A DNA stretch of 64,000 nucleotides, from the NCBI RefSeq assembly GCF_009758415.1, contig NZ_WQRF01000001.1, positions 806,001 to 870,000 on the forward strand. The letters are read 5' to 3'. Source of the DNA: Devosia marina. Its GTDB lineage: Bacteria; Pseudomonadota; Alphaproteobacteria; Rhizobiales; Devosiaceae. Within the stretch, counting starts at the first letter, position 1. The number at the start of each line of letters is the position of its first letter. A program made the translations under genes and the position numbers. Positions 19,623 to 29,224 of the stretch are shown one piece after another. The notes beneath the pieces were generated by a model. It searched no databases and was not told the origin of the DNA. It saw nothing but the letters and a program-made list of their open reading frames with translations.

Positions 19623-19702
19623 ATCGAGCATCCAGTTATTGCCCGGGCGGAACGTACCCCGGCCAATGCAAGCACTGAGCCGATAAACCAGGCAGATTTC
19701 GC

Positions 19703-20146
19703 TCAGGCGCCAAACCGCCTGTCGGCCTCGTCACAGAAGGCACGCATGATCTCTTCCTGCTTGGCGGCAAAGGCCGGTTCGGCCACCGCAGCGATCAGCG
19801 GGTTGGATATCTTGAAGTCGATTTCGAACCGCACCCGCGTCCCCTGCCCTTCAGGCTCGAAGCTCCAGACGCTGTCGAGATAGGCAAAGGGCCCATCCAC
19901 GGCCTTGGCGCGGATCGTCCGGGCCACCGCATCCAAGGTCACCCGGCTGGTATAGGCCTGAGTGATGGGACCGAAGGAGATGGTCATGCGGGCCAGCCGG
20001 ATATCCTTCTCCCCAGCCGCCGGGTCGGGCCGCACCTGCATCGCCTGGCAATTGGGCACGAAGCGCGGATAGTCCTCAAGATCCGAGACGATGTTAAACA
20101 TCCGCTCGGGCAAATGCGGCACATGCCGCTCGAAGAACCGCTTCAT
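19703..20146 (-). CDS. RatA/Coq10-type START-domain protein
   Basis: 147 aa with the polyketide-cyclase/START fold. N-terminal signature MFNIVSDLEDYPRFVPNC, C-terminal amphipathic segment ending in AFCDEADRRFGA. Homologues are called RatA in E. coli and Coq10 in mitochondria (ubiquinone chaperone). In alphaproteobacteria the Coq10 role is the more likely. It starts one base after the lipA stop, so the two are coupled. Normally it lies next to cinA/pncC; here the hydrolase-kinase cassette intervenes. Confidence 0.88.
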   Translation of the reverse strand: MKRFFERHVPHLPERMFNIVSDLEDYPRFVPNCQAMQVRPDPAAGEKDIRLARMTISFGPITQAYTSRVTLDAVARTIRAKAVDGPFAYLDSVWSFEPEGQGTRVRFEIDFKISNPLIAAVAEPAFAAKQEEIMRAFCDEADRRFGA

Positions 20147-20147
20147 T

Positions 20148-21101
20148 CTAGTGCCCGAGCTTGGCCAGACGGTTGGCCTTCAAACGCGCGAAATCTTCTC
20201 CGGCATGATGCGAGGAACGCGTCAGCGGGCTCGACGAGACCAGCAGGAAACCTTTGGAGGTTGCGACTGTGGCGAAGGATTTGAACTCTTCCGGCGTCAC
20301 GAAACGCTGCAGCGGATAGTGCTTCTTGGTCGGCTGCAGATATTGCCCGATGGTCAAGAAATCGACGTCGGCCGAGCGCAGATCGTCCATCAACTGAAGC
20401 ACTTCGTTCCGCTCTTCGCCCAACCCGACCATGATGCCGGACTTGGTAAAAATGGTCGGATCCAGCTCCTTCACCCGCTGCAGCAGCCGAATCGAGTGGA
20501 AATACCGCGCGCCGGGCCGGACCTTGAGATATTTCGAGGGCACGGTTTCAAGATTATGGTTGAACACGTCCGGCTTGGCCGCCACGACGATTTCCAGGGC
20601 CCCGTCCTTGCGCAGGAAGTCCGGCGTCAGGATTTCGATCGTGGTCCTGGGGTTGCGGGCACGGATCGCTAGAATCACATCGGCGAAATGCTGCGCCCCG
20701 CCATCGGCGAGGTCATCGCGGTCCACCGAGGTGATCACCACGTGCTCAAGGCCAAGTTTCTCAACAGCAATGGCAACGTTTTCTGGCTCATGCGGATCAA
20801 GCGCGGTCGGCAATCCCGTGCGCACATTGCAGAAGGCGCAGGCGCGGGTGCAGATCTCGCCCATGATCATCATGGTCGCGTGTTTCTTGCTCCAGCATTC
20901 CCCGATATTGGGGCAGCCGGCTTCCTCACAGACGGTGACGAGATTGTTCTCGCGCACGATCTGCTGGGTTTCCTTGTAGACTTGCGAGCCCGGCGCCTTG
21001 ACTCGAATCCAGTCGGGCTTGCGCAGCACGACGCTGTCCGGCCGATTGGCCTTTTCCGGGTGGCGTGGCTTTACAGCCGAATTATCGATGAGCGTGACCA
21101 T
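20148..21101 (-). CDS. lipA: Lipoyl synthase
   Basis: Radical-SAM enzyme that inserts two sulfurs into octanoyl groups on E2 and H proteins. 317 aa. The auxiliary cluster Cys are C58, C63 and C69 ([12 protein letters not shown]); the SAM cluster Cys are C84, C88 and C91 (CTRACAFC). The C-terminal RSSHHAGE matches the conserved RSS motif whose Ser ligates the auxiliary cluster. It lies downstream of the PDH genes that need lipoate. A 150-bp gap with a palindromic repeat separates it from the oxidoreductase gene upstream. Confidence 0.97.
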   Translation of the reverse strand: MVTLIDNSAVKPRHPEKANRPDSVVLRKPDWIRVKAPGSQVYKETQQIVRENNLVTVCEEAGCPNIGECWSKKHATMMIMGEICTRACAFCNVRTGLPTALDPHEPENVAIAVEKLGLEHVVITSVDRDDLADGGAQHFADVILAIRARNPRTTIEILTPDFLRKDGALEIVVAAKPDVFNHNLETVPSKYLKVRPGARYFHSIRLLQRVKELDPTIFTKSGIMVGLGEERNEVLQLMDDLRSADVDFLTIGQYLQPTKKHYPLQRFVTPEEFKSFATVATSKGFLLVSSSPLTRSSHHAGEDFARLKANRLAKLGH

Positions 21102-21121
21102 GTCAGTCCTGACTGGCTAGA

Positions 21122-21165
21122 GTGTTTCCAGGCGAAGTGGGCACCGGTTCGCCGTTCGGAAACAC
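21122..21165. repeat. Palindromic intergenic repeat (REP/RIME-like)
   Basis: A nested inverted repeat: outer arms GTGTTTCC (21122-21129) and GGAAACAC (21158-21165), inner arms GGCGAA (21131-21136) and TTCGCC (21148-21153). The core AGGCGAAGTGGGCACCGG resembles the dispersed palindromic intergenic elements I know from Rhizobiales genomes. A second small perfect inverted repeat, CAGTC-CT-GACTG, lies beside it at 21103-21114. It sits between lipA and the oxidoreductase gene, in the lipA leader. Confidence 0.6.
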
Positions 21166-21252
21166 GACCACTAGAGTTTTGCCCCTATATCGCTCCCTTG
21201 GAGGACCGGTTCAACCCGGCCTTATGGGTGATTGGCAGCCATGTGTGGTGCC

Positions 21253-22293
21253 CTACCCCATGACTTCCTTCATCTCGACCCAATCCCCTCCACGCGAGGC
21301 CGAGAGGATGGTTGCCTGCACCAGCGCAAGCGACCCCAAATTGTCAGCGCCCGAGCTGAAACCGCGAGGCACCTCGCCGGTATCGAGCACATTGGCCATC
21401 GCATTGAGCGTGCCCATGCGGTCGGCAAACTTCACCGGGCTGAGCTTGACCTTCTCCGGCTTGCCATCGAGCGGCAACAGGGTCAGCACATCCGGGCCAG
21501 ACTTGTCGCGGAAATGATCGCGCGAGCTCCAAGCAATCTGTCCCTCGGCGCCATCCATCACCCACTCGCCGGCCCAGGGTGTCACCGGACCCGAATTCAT
21601 CCAGCTCGCGCGATAGGACACGACCGTACCCTTGGAGAATTCGATGGTCGCCACCCCGCTCGGATCGAAGCGGAATGGACTGCCCGGCGGGTTCCAGGTC
21701 CGGCACGAGAGCCGCACCGGTTCATCGCCGAGCACAAAACGCATCAGATCAAAATGGTGGATCGACATGTCCGCCAGCAGCGGATCAGGCATGTCCCAAT
21801 AGCGATAGCCCTGGCTAGGACCATGCCGCCGGAAATCGATCGAAACCATGTTGAGCGCACCGAACCTGCCCTCCGCGATGAGGTCGGCTGCCGCAATCGG
21901 AGCTGGCTGGTGGCGATAATTCTGGCTCACCATCAGCCACCTACCCTGCGCCTTGGCCAGAGCAACCAGTTCCTTGCCCTGGGCAATCGTGGTGGTGAAA
22001 GGTTTCTCCACCAGCACGTTATAGCCCAGCTCCAGGCAGCGCTTGACGACAGGGTAATGCGCCTCGGTCCGCAGCGTGCAAAGGGCCAGCGTCGCGTCGG
22101 TATGATGCGAGGCATCTTCCAGGCTATGGAAGCAGAGCTTGGCGTCGATGCCCAATTCGTCCTGGACTCGCTCAGTGGCCTCGGGATTGGTATCCACATA
22201 GCCCACCATCTCAACAGTGGGAACATTGGGGATAACGTCTTTCGACCAACTGAAACCCCAGTGTCCCAGCCCGATCTGGATGGCTTTGACCAT
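21253..22293 (-). CDS. Gfo/Idh/MocA family oxidoreductase
   Basis: 346 aa NAD(P)-dependent dehydrogenase of sugar or polyol derivatives. The Rossmann N-terminus is IQIGLGHWGFSW; the hallmark VEKPF follows near residue 95, with SQNYRHQP and a C-terminal alpha/beta substrate domain (DMSIHHFDLMRF holds the likely catalytic His). There is no signal peptide. It lies between lpdA and lipA on the same strand, where it has no evident metabolic link to pyruvate dehydrogenase, so it looks like an accessory insertion. The substrate is unknown. Confidence 0.88.
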   Translation of the reverse strand: MVKAIQIGLGHWGFSWSKDVIPNVPTVEMVGYVDTNPEATERVQDELGIDAKLCFHSLEDASHHTDATLALCTLRTEAHYPVVKRCLELGYNVLVEKPFTTTIAQGKELVALAKAQGRWLMVSQNYRHQPAPIAAADLIAEGRFGALNMVSIDFRRHGPSQGYRYWDMPDPLLADMSIHHFDLMRFVLGDEPVRLSCRTWNPPGSPFRFDPSGVATIEFSKGTVVSYRASWMNSGPVTPWAGEWVMDGAEGQIAWSSRDHFRDKSGPDVLTLLPLDGKPEKVKLSPVKFADRMGTLNAMANVLDTGEVPRGFSSGADNLGSLALVQATILSASRGGDWVEMKEVMG

Positions 22294-22349
22294 GTGGATA
22301 ACTCCTCTGGTTCTCCAATGCGCATCGGCCGCTGGGCCACGCGCAGCGA

Positions 22350-23789
22350 TCAGATATTCAGCGCGCGATCATAAGCATCGAGCACGCTTTCCTTCATCGT
22401 TTCGCTCAGCGTCGGATGCGGGAATATGGTGTGGATTAGCTCTTCCTCAGTGGTTTCGAGGTTCATCGCGACAACAAAACCCTGGATCAACTCGGTGACC
22501 TCGGCCCCAACCATGTGGGCGCCCAGAAGTTCCCCGGTCTTGGCATCGAAAATGGTCTTGACCAGCCCATCGGGTTCCCCCAACGCAATCGCCTTGCCAT
22601 TGCCCACAAAGGGGAAGCGACCGACCTTGATCTCGCGCCCGGATTCCTTCGCCTTGGCTTCAGTGAGACCGACGCTTGCCACCTGAGGCTCGCAATAGGT
22701 GCAGCCGGGCACCTTGGTCTTGTCCAGACCATGCACCTTCATACCGGCGATCTTTTCAACGGTGATGACCGCCTCATGCTCGGCCTTGTGCGCCAGCATC
22801 GGCGGCCCGGCAACATCGCCGATGGCCCAGATGCCGTCCACATTAGTCTTGCCATAGCCATCAATGACAATGGCGCCGCGATCAGTCTTGACGCCAACCG
22901 TATCGAGGCCAAGACCTTCGATATTGCACTGTACGCCAACCGCCGAAATCAGTTTGTCGCCAGTGACCTGCTGGGTCTTGCCGTCCTTCGTCTCGACATG
23001 AGCAACAATGCCATTTTTGGTCTTTTCGACCTTGGCAACCTTGGCTTCAGTGAGGAATTTGATGCCGCGCTTTTCCAGCCGCTTGCGGGCCAGACCAGAA
23101 ATCTCGGCGTCCTCCACCGGCAGGATTTGTGGAAGCAGCTCGATCACCGTCACCTCGGCGCCCAGCGAGCGATAGAAGGACGCGAACTCGATCCCGATGG
23201 CGCCCGAGCCCATGACGACAAGCGACTTCGGCATTTCGGCGGGCTTCAGCGCCTCAAAATAGGTCCAGATCTTGTCACCGTCGGGCTCGATCCCCGGCAG
23301 CACGCGCGGGCGGGCTCCGGTGGCGATGATGATGTTCTTTGCCTTGTAGGTCCCCTCGCCCAAGGCATTCTTGGGCACCGGACCTTGCGGCTCAACGACC
23401 GGCTTCTTGGATGCCGCGACCTTGATTTCACCTGGCTTGGTAATGGTTGCTTCGCCCCAGATGATGTCGATCTTGTGCTTCTTCATCAGGAACTGCACGC
23501 CATTGTTCATCTGCGCCGCAATGGCGCGAGACCGCTTGACGATACCGTCAAGATCGAAGCCGAACTTCTCGGCGGTCAGGCCATAATCCTTTGCATGGCC
23601 CATATGGCCGTAGATTTCGGCTGAACGCAGCAACGCCTTGGTCGGGATACAGCCCCAGTTGGAGCAAATCCCGGCCATATGCTCACGCTCGACAATGGCC
23701 ACCTTCATTCCAAGTTGCGCGCCGCGAATGGCAGCAACGTAACCGCCGGGACCGGCGCCGATGACGAGAAGATCGTATTGGTCAGCCAT
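22350..23789 (-). CDS. lpdA: Dihydrolipoamide dehydrogenase (E3)
   Basis: FAD enzyme that reoxidises the lipoyl arm of pyruvate dehydrogenase with NAD+. 479 aa. FAD-binding motif VIGAGPGGYVAA, redox-active disulfide C42/C47 in GICSNWGCIPTK, NAD site VMGSGAIGIEFASF, and C-terminal catalytic His in IFPHPTLSE. The open frame continues upstream opposite the SGNH gene, but those ~76 codons are not homologous; the ATG before DQYDLLVIG is the start. It belongs to the pdhA-to-lpdA operon. Confidence 0.97.
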   Translation of the reverse strand: MADQYDLLVIGAGPGGYVAAIRGAQLGMKVAIVEREHMAGICSNWGCIPTKALLRSAEIYGHMGHAKDYGLTAEKFGFDLDGIVKRSRAIAAQMNNGVQFLMKKHKIDIIWGEATITKPGEIKVAASKKPVVEPQGPVPKNALGEGTYKAKNIIIATGARPRVLPGIEPDGDKIWTYFEALKPAEMPKSLVVMGSGAIGIEFASFYRSLGAEVTVIELLPQILPVEDAEISGLARKRLEKRGIKFLTEAKVAKVEKTKNGIVAHVETKDGKTQQVTGDKLISAVGVQCNIEGLGLDTVGVKTDRGAIVIDGYGKTNVDGIWAIGDVAGPPMLAHKAEHEAVITVEKIAGMKVHGLDKTKVPGCTYCEPQVASVGLTEAKAKESGREIKVGRFPFVGNGKAIALGEPDGLVKTIFDAKTGELLGAHMVGAEVTELIQGFVVAMNLETTEEELIHTIFPHPTLSETMKESVLDAYDRALNI

Positions 23790-23811
23790 AAGGGCCTCCA
23801 GGATAGTTGGG

Positions 23812-24459
23812 TCAGAGACCCAGAACGGATTTGACGAGCGGCACCAGGCCCTCGCCGATAGCACGTGTATTTGCCTGATCGAGGTGCACGCCGTCACGCG
23901 GGTCGGCCTTGGCGACACTGGCGGCGTCGAAGAAATGCACGCCGGTTTCCTCGGCATGGCGACGATAGTGCCGCTCGAAATCTCGCGACTCACGCAGGAG
24001 GTGGTCGAGACCGCCAAAATTACTCAGCATGTTCTCGTTAGTGGTCTCCACCACTTGCGGCGGAGACACCAGAATGATCTGCGGCACCGGCTCGCCAACA
24101 CTGGCGAAGTGGCCGCGCGTCATCTCGATCAACCGCCGCGCGCCACGGGCGGCATAGGCCGCCGTGCCCGCAACGAACGGCTTCAGGTCGTTGGTACCAA
24201 GAAATATGATGACCAGATCAAGCGGGGCGTGACTGGCGAGCAGCGTCGGCAGTATGCGCGCGCCGTTCCTGTCCGCCGCCGCCGTCCAGTCGTCATAGGC
24301 CGTGGCACGCCCGCCAAGACCCTCGGCTATCACCCGAGCTTTGCCGCCCAGCCCATGTTCGAGCGTGGTGGGCCAGCGGTCTTCATAGGCATGGCGAGGA
24401 CCGCCACCGGGATCAGCGCCATATGTCAGGCTGTCGCCATAGGCGAGAATGGTTTTCAT
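23812..24459 (-). CDS. SGNH/GDSL hydrolase
   Basis: 215 aa esterase-like protein. Block I is AYGDSLTYG (nucleophile Ser), block III is LGTNDLKP (oxyanion Asn), and block V is DGVHLDQANTR (Asp/His). There is no signal peptide, so it is probably cytosolic. It is embedded between pdhC and lpdA with tight spacing (22 and 12 bp); I recall a GDSL-type gene at this place in other rhizobial PDH operons. The physiological substrate is unknown. Confidence 0.88.
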   Translation of the reverse strand: MKTILAYGDSLTYGADPGGGPRHAYEDRWPTTLEHGLGGKARVIAEGLGGRATAYDDWTAAADRNGARILPTLLASHAPLDLVIIFLGTNDLKPFVAGTAAYAARGARRLIEMTRGHFASVGEPVPQIILVSPPQVVETTNENMLSNFGGLDHLLRESRDFERHYRRHAEETGVHFFDAASVAKADPRDGVHLDQANTRAIGEGLVPLVKSVLGL

Positions 24460-24471
24460 CGCCTTGGTTCC

Positions 24472-25830
24472 TTAAGCCAGCATCATCACCGGATTTTCGA
24501 TAAGGCCCTTGAACACGCCGAGCACTTCGGCGCCAAGGGCGCCATCGACCGAACGGTGGTCGCAGGACAGCGTGCAGGTCATGAACTGGCCGATCTTGAT
24601 CTCTCCCTTGTCGGGATAGACGCGCTCTTCACCCACGCCTACCGCGAGGATCGTACCATGCGGCGGGTTGATGACCGCGGCGAAATCCTTGATGCCGAAC
24701 ATGCCCAGGTTCGACACCGCCGAAGCGCCGCCCTGATATTCATGCGGCATCAACTTCTTGTTGCGCGCGCGGGTAGCAAGGTCCTTTACCGCCTCGGAGA
24801 TTTCCCTGAGGGTCTTGGTGTCGCAGCTCTTGACCACCGGGGTGAACAGGCCTCCCGGAATGGCCACCGCCACCGCGACGTCACTGCGCTTGTGGTAGAG
24901 GATCGAATCCCCGGCCCAGGTGGCATTGGCCGTGGGCACGCGCTGCAGGGCAACGGCCCAGGCCTTCATCACGAAGTCGTTGACCGAAAGCTTGAATTCA
25001 GGCTTGCCATCCTTGTTCTTCGGCGCAGTAGCGTTGATCTGCTCACGAGCGGCTAGCAGCGCATCGATCTTGCAGTCCACCGTCAGGTAGAAATGCGGTA
25101 CCGTTTGCTTGCTCTCGGTCAGACGGGCCGCAATGGTCTTGCGCATGCCATCGGCTGGCACCAGCTCGTAGGTACCTTCTTCATACATCGCCAGCACCTG
25201 GGCCTTGCTGAGCCCGCCAGCCATGGCAGCACCAGCAGGCGCCGCAGAAGGTGCAGAAGCAGTGGCCTTGAGCGGCGTCTTGCCAGACTTGGCCGCTTCA
25301 ACGTCGACCTTGATTACGCGACCCTTGGGGCCGGTGCCGGAAATGGCGGCAATATCGATGCCCGCTTCCTTGGCGAGCCGCTTAGCCAATGGAGAGGCGA
25401 ACACGCGGTCGCCGGCGGATTTGGCAGGTGCTGGCGCAGGCTTGGGCGTTTCTGCTTTTGCAGCCGGTGCTGGCGCAGCCTCAGTCTTGGGTTCTTCAGC
25501 CTTGGTTTCTTCTGCCTTTGGCGCCTCAGCCTTCGGCGCTTCCGACTTGGGCGCGGGGGCAGCAAAATCAATGGCGCTTGCGTCCTCGCCTTCCTGCAGC
25601 AGCACGGCGATGACGGCATTGACCTTCACATTGTCCGTGCCTTCATCGACAAGAATCTTGCCGATCTTGCCCTCGTCAACGGCCTCGACTTCCATCGTGG
25701 CTTTGTCGGTTTCGATCTCGGCAATGACATCGCCGGATGAAACGCTGTCGCCTTCCTTGACGTGCCACTTGGCAAGCTTGCCCTCTTCCATCGTCGGAGA
25801 GAGCGCCGGCATGGTGATATCTATTGGCAT
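24472..25830 (-). CDS. pdhC: Pyruvate dehydrogenase E2, dihydrolipoamide acetyltransferase
   Basis: Core of the PDH complex, transferring acetyl from lipoate to CoA. 452 aa. One lipoyl domain with modified K43 in [12 protein letters not shown]; an Ala/Pro/Glu/Lys-rich flexible linker (about 80-140); the E3/E1-binding domain ([16 protein letters not shown], about 140-178); a second linker; and the catalytic domain ending with [12 protein letters not shown] (active His). It starts 11 bp after the pdhB stop. Confidence 0.96.
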   Translation of the reverse strand: MPIDITMPALSPTMEEGKLAKWHVKEGDSVSSGDVIAEIETDKATMEVEAVDEGKIGKILVDEGTDNVKVNAVIAVLLQEGEDASAIDFAAPAPKSEAPKAEAPKAEETKAEEPKTEAAPAPAAKAETPKPAPAPAKSAGDRVFASPLAKRLAKEAGIDIAAISGTGPKGRVIKVDVEAAKSGKTPLKATASAPSAAPAGAAMAGGLSKAQVLAMYEEGTYELVPADGMRKTIAARLTESKQTVPHFYLTVDCKIDALLAAREQINATAPKNKDGKPEFKLSVNDFVMKAWAVALQRVPTANATWAGDSILYHKRSDVAVAVAIPGGLFTPVVKSCDTKTLREISEAVKDLATRARNKKLMPHEYQGGASAVSNLGMFGIKDFAAVINPPHGTILAVGVGEERVYPDKGEIKIGQFMTCTLSCDHRSVDGALGAEVLGVFKGLIENPVMMLA

Positions 25831-25841
25831 CCCGGTTCTCC

Positions 25842-27233
25842 TTACGAACGATAGGTCACGGCATTCACCGCCGCGATCACTTCATCAACGTTGGGCAGCG
25901 CCAGCTTTTCGAGGTTTGCGGCATAGGGCATCGGCACGTCCTTGCCAGTGACACGGGTCACCGGCGCATCGAGATAATCGAACGCCTCTTCCATCACGCG
26001 CGCAGCCAGCTCCGCGCCAATACCGCCCTGCGGCCAGCCTTCTTCCACAGTCACCAGACGCCCGGTCTTCTTGACCGACTCGATAACGGTATCGCTGTCC
26101 AGCGGACGCAAGGTGCGCAGGTCGATCAGTTCGACATCGACGCCGGCCGCCACCAGCTTCTCTGTCGCCTGGGTTGCATAGCGCATCCCCATCGAGAACG
26201 AGACCACTGTGACATCGGCGCCCTTGCGGGCTATCCGCGCCTTGCCGATCGGCAGCACGAAATCGTCGACCTGCGGCACAAGACCGGTCGAACCGTAGAG
26301 AACTTCGTTCTCAAGGAACACCACCGGATTGGGCGAACGGATCGCCGCCTTGAGCAGGCCCTTTGCATCGGCCGCGCTATAGGGCGCGATGACGGTGAGA
26401 CCCGGAACATGGCTGTACCATGCCGAATAATCCTGGCTGTGCTGCGCGCCCACGCGGGCAGCGGCACCGTTCGGACCGCGAAACACCATTGGAGCCTTCA
26501 CCTGCCCGCCGGACATGTAGAGCTGCTTGGCGGCCGAATTGATGATCTGGTCGATCGCCTGCATGGCAAAGTTCCAGGTCATGAATTCCACGACAGGTTT
26601 CAAGCCAGCGAAGGCGGCCCCGACTGCCAGACCGGCAAAACCATGCTCAGTAATCGGCGTGTCGATCACGCGTTCCTTGCCGAATTCCTGCAACAGGCCC
26701 TGGGTGATCTTGTAGGCGCCCTGATATTCAGCGACCTCCTCACCCATGATAAAGACATCCTTGTCGCGGCGCAGTTCCTCGGCCATGGCCTCGTTGAGGG
26801 CCTGACGGACGGTCATTTCGACCATTTCCACGCCTTCTGGCAGGTCGGGATCGGCCTGTGGCTCGAACTTGGGAGCAGCCGGCACGGCAGCGGCAGGGGC
26901 TGTTTCGGCTGCCTTCTCGGCGGCGGCAACAGGCGCTTCTGCCGGCTCAGGCGCCGTCTCAGCAACGGGTGCCGCCGCTTCGCTGGCGCTTTCACCCTCG
27001 GCCAGCACCACAGCAATCGGCGTGTTGACCTTCACGCCCTCGGTGCCTTCTTCAACGAGAATCTCGCTTACCGTACCTTCATCGACCGACTCGACTTCCA
27101 TGGTCGCCTTGTCAGTCTCGATTTCGGCCAGCACATCGCCGGATTTGACCTGATCGCCAACCTTGACGACCCATTTGGCAAGCTTGCCTTCTTCCATGGT
27201 CGGCGACAAAGCGGGCATGAGGATTTGGGGCAT
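25842..27233 (-). CDS. pdhB: Pyruvate dehydrogenase E1 beta with N-terminal lipoyl domain
   Basis: 463 aa. Residues 1-80 form a lipoyl domain (K42 in [12 protein letters not shown]) nearly identical in style to that of pdhC. A Pro/Ala/Glu linker follows (about 80-140), then the E1-beta transketolase-like domain ([28 protein letters not shown]). The lipoylated E1-beta is an alphaproteobacterial feature that adds lipoyl arms to the complex. The frame is open 26 codons upstream, but the ATG at the lipoyl domain start is right. It lies one base after the stop of the small membrane protein gene. Confidence 0.95.
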   Translation of the reverse strand: MPQILMPALSPTMEEGKLAKWVVKVGDQVKSGDVLAEIETDKATMEVESVDEGTVSEILVEEGTEGVKVNTPIAVVLAEGESASEAAAPVAETAPEPAEAPVAAAEKAAETAPAAAVPAAPKFEPQADPDLPEGVEMVEMTVRQALNEAMAEELRRDKDVFIMGEEVAEYQGAYKITQGLLQEFGKERVIDTPITEHGFAGLAVGAAFAGLKPVVEFMTWNFAMQAIDQIINSAAKQLYMSGGQVKAPMVFRGPNGAAARVGAQHSQDYSAWYSHVPGLTVIAPYSAADAKGLLKAAIRSPNPVVFLENEVLYGSTGLVPQVDDFVLPIGKARIARKGADVTVVSFSMGMRYATQATEKLVAAGVDVELIDLRTLRPLDSDTVIESVKKTGRLVTVEEGWPQGGIGAELAARVMEEAFDYLDAPVTRVTGKDVPMPYAANLEKLALPNVDEVIAAVNAVTYRS

Positions 27234-27234
27234 A

Positions 27235-27627
27235 TCAGCTCTCCACAAGGATCGCGCCGGGCATGGAGGCCAACGGGCGGATAGAGGAATGGGGTTTTGC
27301 GGTTGCGGCATCGATCCGCCAACCGTTCAATTTCTTAACTGCGATGTCGGCAGCACCACCGGGGCGCTGATTGACCATCCAGCCGCTCAGGACCAAGCCG
27401 AGTAGCACAAAGGCAATCGTCGCGATCACGGCGCGCTTATAGATGCCAGCCTGCGCCTCGCCGGCCAGGCCCGCACGCCGCTCGACCTCGGCAAAGCGCC
27501 ACCAGCCAAACAGCCAGCCACGCCACGCATCGGCAGGCGCCAGCTTGCTGATCGCCAATGCCTGTACAGCGGCCATGACCGCCGACAGCACCGCAAACAG
27601 CAGAATGACGCCAAGCAGGATGGTCAT
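27235..27627 (-). CDS. Small membrane protein within the pdh operon
   Basis: 130 aa, not recognised. An N-terminal helix ([19 protein letters not shown]) and a second one ([19 protein letters not shown]) flank a Trp/Arg-rich loop ([18 protein letters not shown]). The C-terminal 40 residues are polar. It starts 7 bp after the pdhA stop and ends one base before the pdhB ATG, so it is firmly embedded in the operon. No cofactor or catalytic motif is visible. A possible role is tethering or assembly of the PDH complex at the membrane, but this is only context. Confidence 0.75.
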   Translation of the reverse strand: MTILLGVILLFAVLSAVMAAVQALAISKLAPADAWRGWLFGWWRFAEVERRAGLAGEAQAGIYKRAVIATIAFVLLGLVLSGWMVNQRPGGAADIAVKKLNGWRIDAATAKPHSSIRPLASMPGAILVES

Positions 27628-27633
27628 CGTGCC

Positions 27634-28653
27634 TTAGGCCTTGATGGTGATGTCGGTCCACAGCTCGGACGCATCCGGCTCCGGATCGTTGGTCGCAAAA
27701 TCCGCTGCTTCGGTGACAACGGCGCGAATGTCAGTTTCGATCTTCTTGAGTTCTTCCTCGGTGATCGAGCCGCCTTCGAGCAGACGCGCCCGCACCTGTT
27801 CGATCGGGTCGCGCTCCTGACGGTACTTGGTCACCTCATCCTTGGACCGGTACTTGGCCGGGTCGGACATGGAGTGACCGCGATAACGATAGGTCAGCAT
27901 TTCAAGGATATAGGGGCCCTTGCCGGAGCGGGCATGTTCGATGGCCCGCTGGGCGGCATCATAGACCATGCGCACATCCATGCCGTCGACCTGCTCGCCC
28001 GGAATGTTGAACGAGGCGCCACGCATGGAAAAGTCTGTCGTCGCCGAGGAACGCTCTGTCGAGGTGCCCATGGCGTACTTGTTGTTCTCGATGATGTAGA
28101 CGACCGGCAGGTTCCAGAGCTTGGCCATGTTGAAGCTCTCATAGACCTGGCCCTGGTTGGCGGCGCCGTCACCGAAATAGGTGATCGAGACCGAGCCGTC
28201 GCCCGTGTACTTGCTGGCAAAGGCCAGGCCTGTGCCCAGCGAGGCCTGCGCGCCAACGATGCCATTGCCGCCATAAAAGCGGTGCTCGTTGGAGAACATG
28301 TGCATCGAGCCGCCCTTGCCTTTCGACAGGCCACCCTGACGCCCGGTCAATTCGGCCATCACGCCCTTGGGGTCCAGCCCCATGACCAGCATGTGGCCGT
28401 GGTCGCGATAACCGGTGATCTGGGCGTCCTTGCCCTTTTCCGAGGCCATGGTGATGCCAGTCACCACTGCTTCCTGGCCGATATAGAGGTGGCAGAAGCC
28501 GCCGATCAGGCCCATGCCATACATCTGGCCGGCCTTTTCCTCGAACCGCCGGATCAGCAGCATTTCACGAAACGCTTCGAGCTCCTGTTCCTGGGTGAAC
28601 TGGGGGACATTGGGCTGCGTCTTGGCCTTGGTGGCCGTCGCCTTGCGCGCCAT
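27634..28653 (-). CDS. pdhA: Pyruvate dehydrogenase E1 alpha
   Basis: 339 aa TPP-binding subunit that decarboxylates pyruvate. The TPP/Mg motif runs from GDGAANQGQVYESFN to IIENN. The phosphorylation-loop region reads TYRYRGHSMSDPAKYR as in the family. An in-frame upstream start (28695) exists, but the ATG preceded by GGAG is better. It is the first gene of the pdh unit. Upstream on this strand is a TATGAT (28712-28717) with a weak -35 (TTATTG, 28733-28738, spacer only 15), a doubtful promoter. Confidence 0.95.
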   Translation of the reverse strand: MARKATATKAKTQPNVPQFTQEQELEAFREMLLIRRFEEKAGQMYGMGLIGGFCHLYIGQEAVVTGITMASEKGKDAQITGYRDHGHMLVMGLDPKGVMAELTGRQGGLSKGKGGSMHMFSNEHRFYGGNGIVGAQASLGTGLAFASKYTGDGSVSITYFGDGAANQGQVYESFNMAKLWNLPVVYIIENNKYAMGTSTERSSATTDFSMRGASFNIPGEQVDGMDVRMVYDAAQRAIEHARSGKGPYILEMLTYRYRGHSMSDPAKYRSKDEVTKYRQERDPIEQVRARLLEGGSITEEELKKIETDIRAVVTEAADFATNDPEPDASELWTDITIKA

Positions 28654-28768
28654 TCTACACTCCGCTTGGGTCGGGGAATTTGCCGCTTTGGCCAATCAGG
28701 CCACTTCGCGCATCATACCGCAAGCGCGCAAGCAATAACATTGTCCGCCAAGCAACACGAAACTCGGC

Positions 28769-29167
28769 TCAAAGCGTTGAATCTTCTTGAATAATCGAGA
28801 TTAACTCATCATCGATTAATTCTACAAATTTACCGGAAATTGGTTGACCTGTCTCCGGGTTGACCATCACCAGAATGTCATCGGCATGGGCCATGTTCAG
28901 CAGGGCCCGGGCTCTTTCGGTTATGATGTCAGGATCCAGATGACGCGGGTTCATCAGGGAAACCCTGTGCCGATAGGCATCAATTTCCACCTGCAAAGCG
29001 GCGCTCCGATCCTGCAGGATTTCAATATCGGCCAGAATATCTGCCCGATTCTCGATGCCGAACTGACCCGAGATCGCAGAATAGCCCAGATAGCCCTGAA
29101 ACCCCAGCAGGGTCACGGTCAGAGCCAGTGGGCGCCAGAATGCGGGACGTTTGAGACGGGTGGGCAT
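28769..29167 (-). CDS. FtsB/DivIC-type septum formation initiator
   Basis: 132 aa. A single N-terminal membrane helix (ALTVTLLGFQGYLGYSAI) is followed by a coiled coil (about 40-75, ADIEILQDRSAALQVEIDAY) and a short C-terminal domain (DIITERARALLNMAHADDI). This is the bitopic layout of FtsB/DivIC, a divisome scaffold linking FtsL/FtsQ. It stands upstream of pdhA on the same strand, an order common in alphaproteobacteria. Confidence 0.88.
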   Translation of the reverse strand: MPTRLKRPAFWRPLALTVTLLGFQGYLGYSAISGQFGIENRADILADIEILQDRSAALQVEIDAYRHRVSLMNPRHLDPDIITERARALLNMAHADDILVMVNPETGQPISGKFVELIDDELISIIQEDSTL

Positions 29168-29224
29168 GAATGGACCAGTTGAAGCTGGCCAACCTTGCCT
29201 GACAAGGGATTAATGCCCGGTTTC

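Noticed and set aside
24472..25830. Second lipoyl domain in pdhC
   Set aside because: The Ala/Pro/Glu/Lys-rich stretch after the first lipoyl domain is linker; only one ETDKA motif occurs in pdhC. The second lipoyl domain of the complex is on pdhB.
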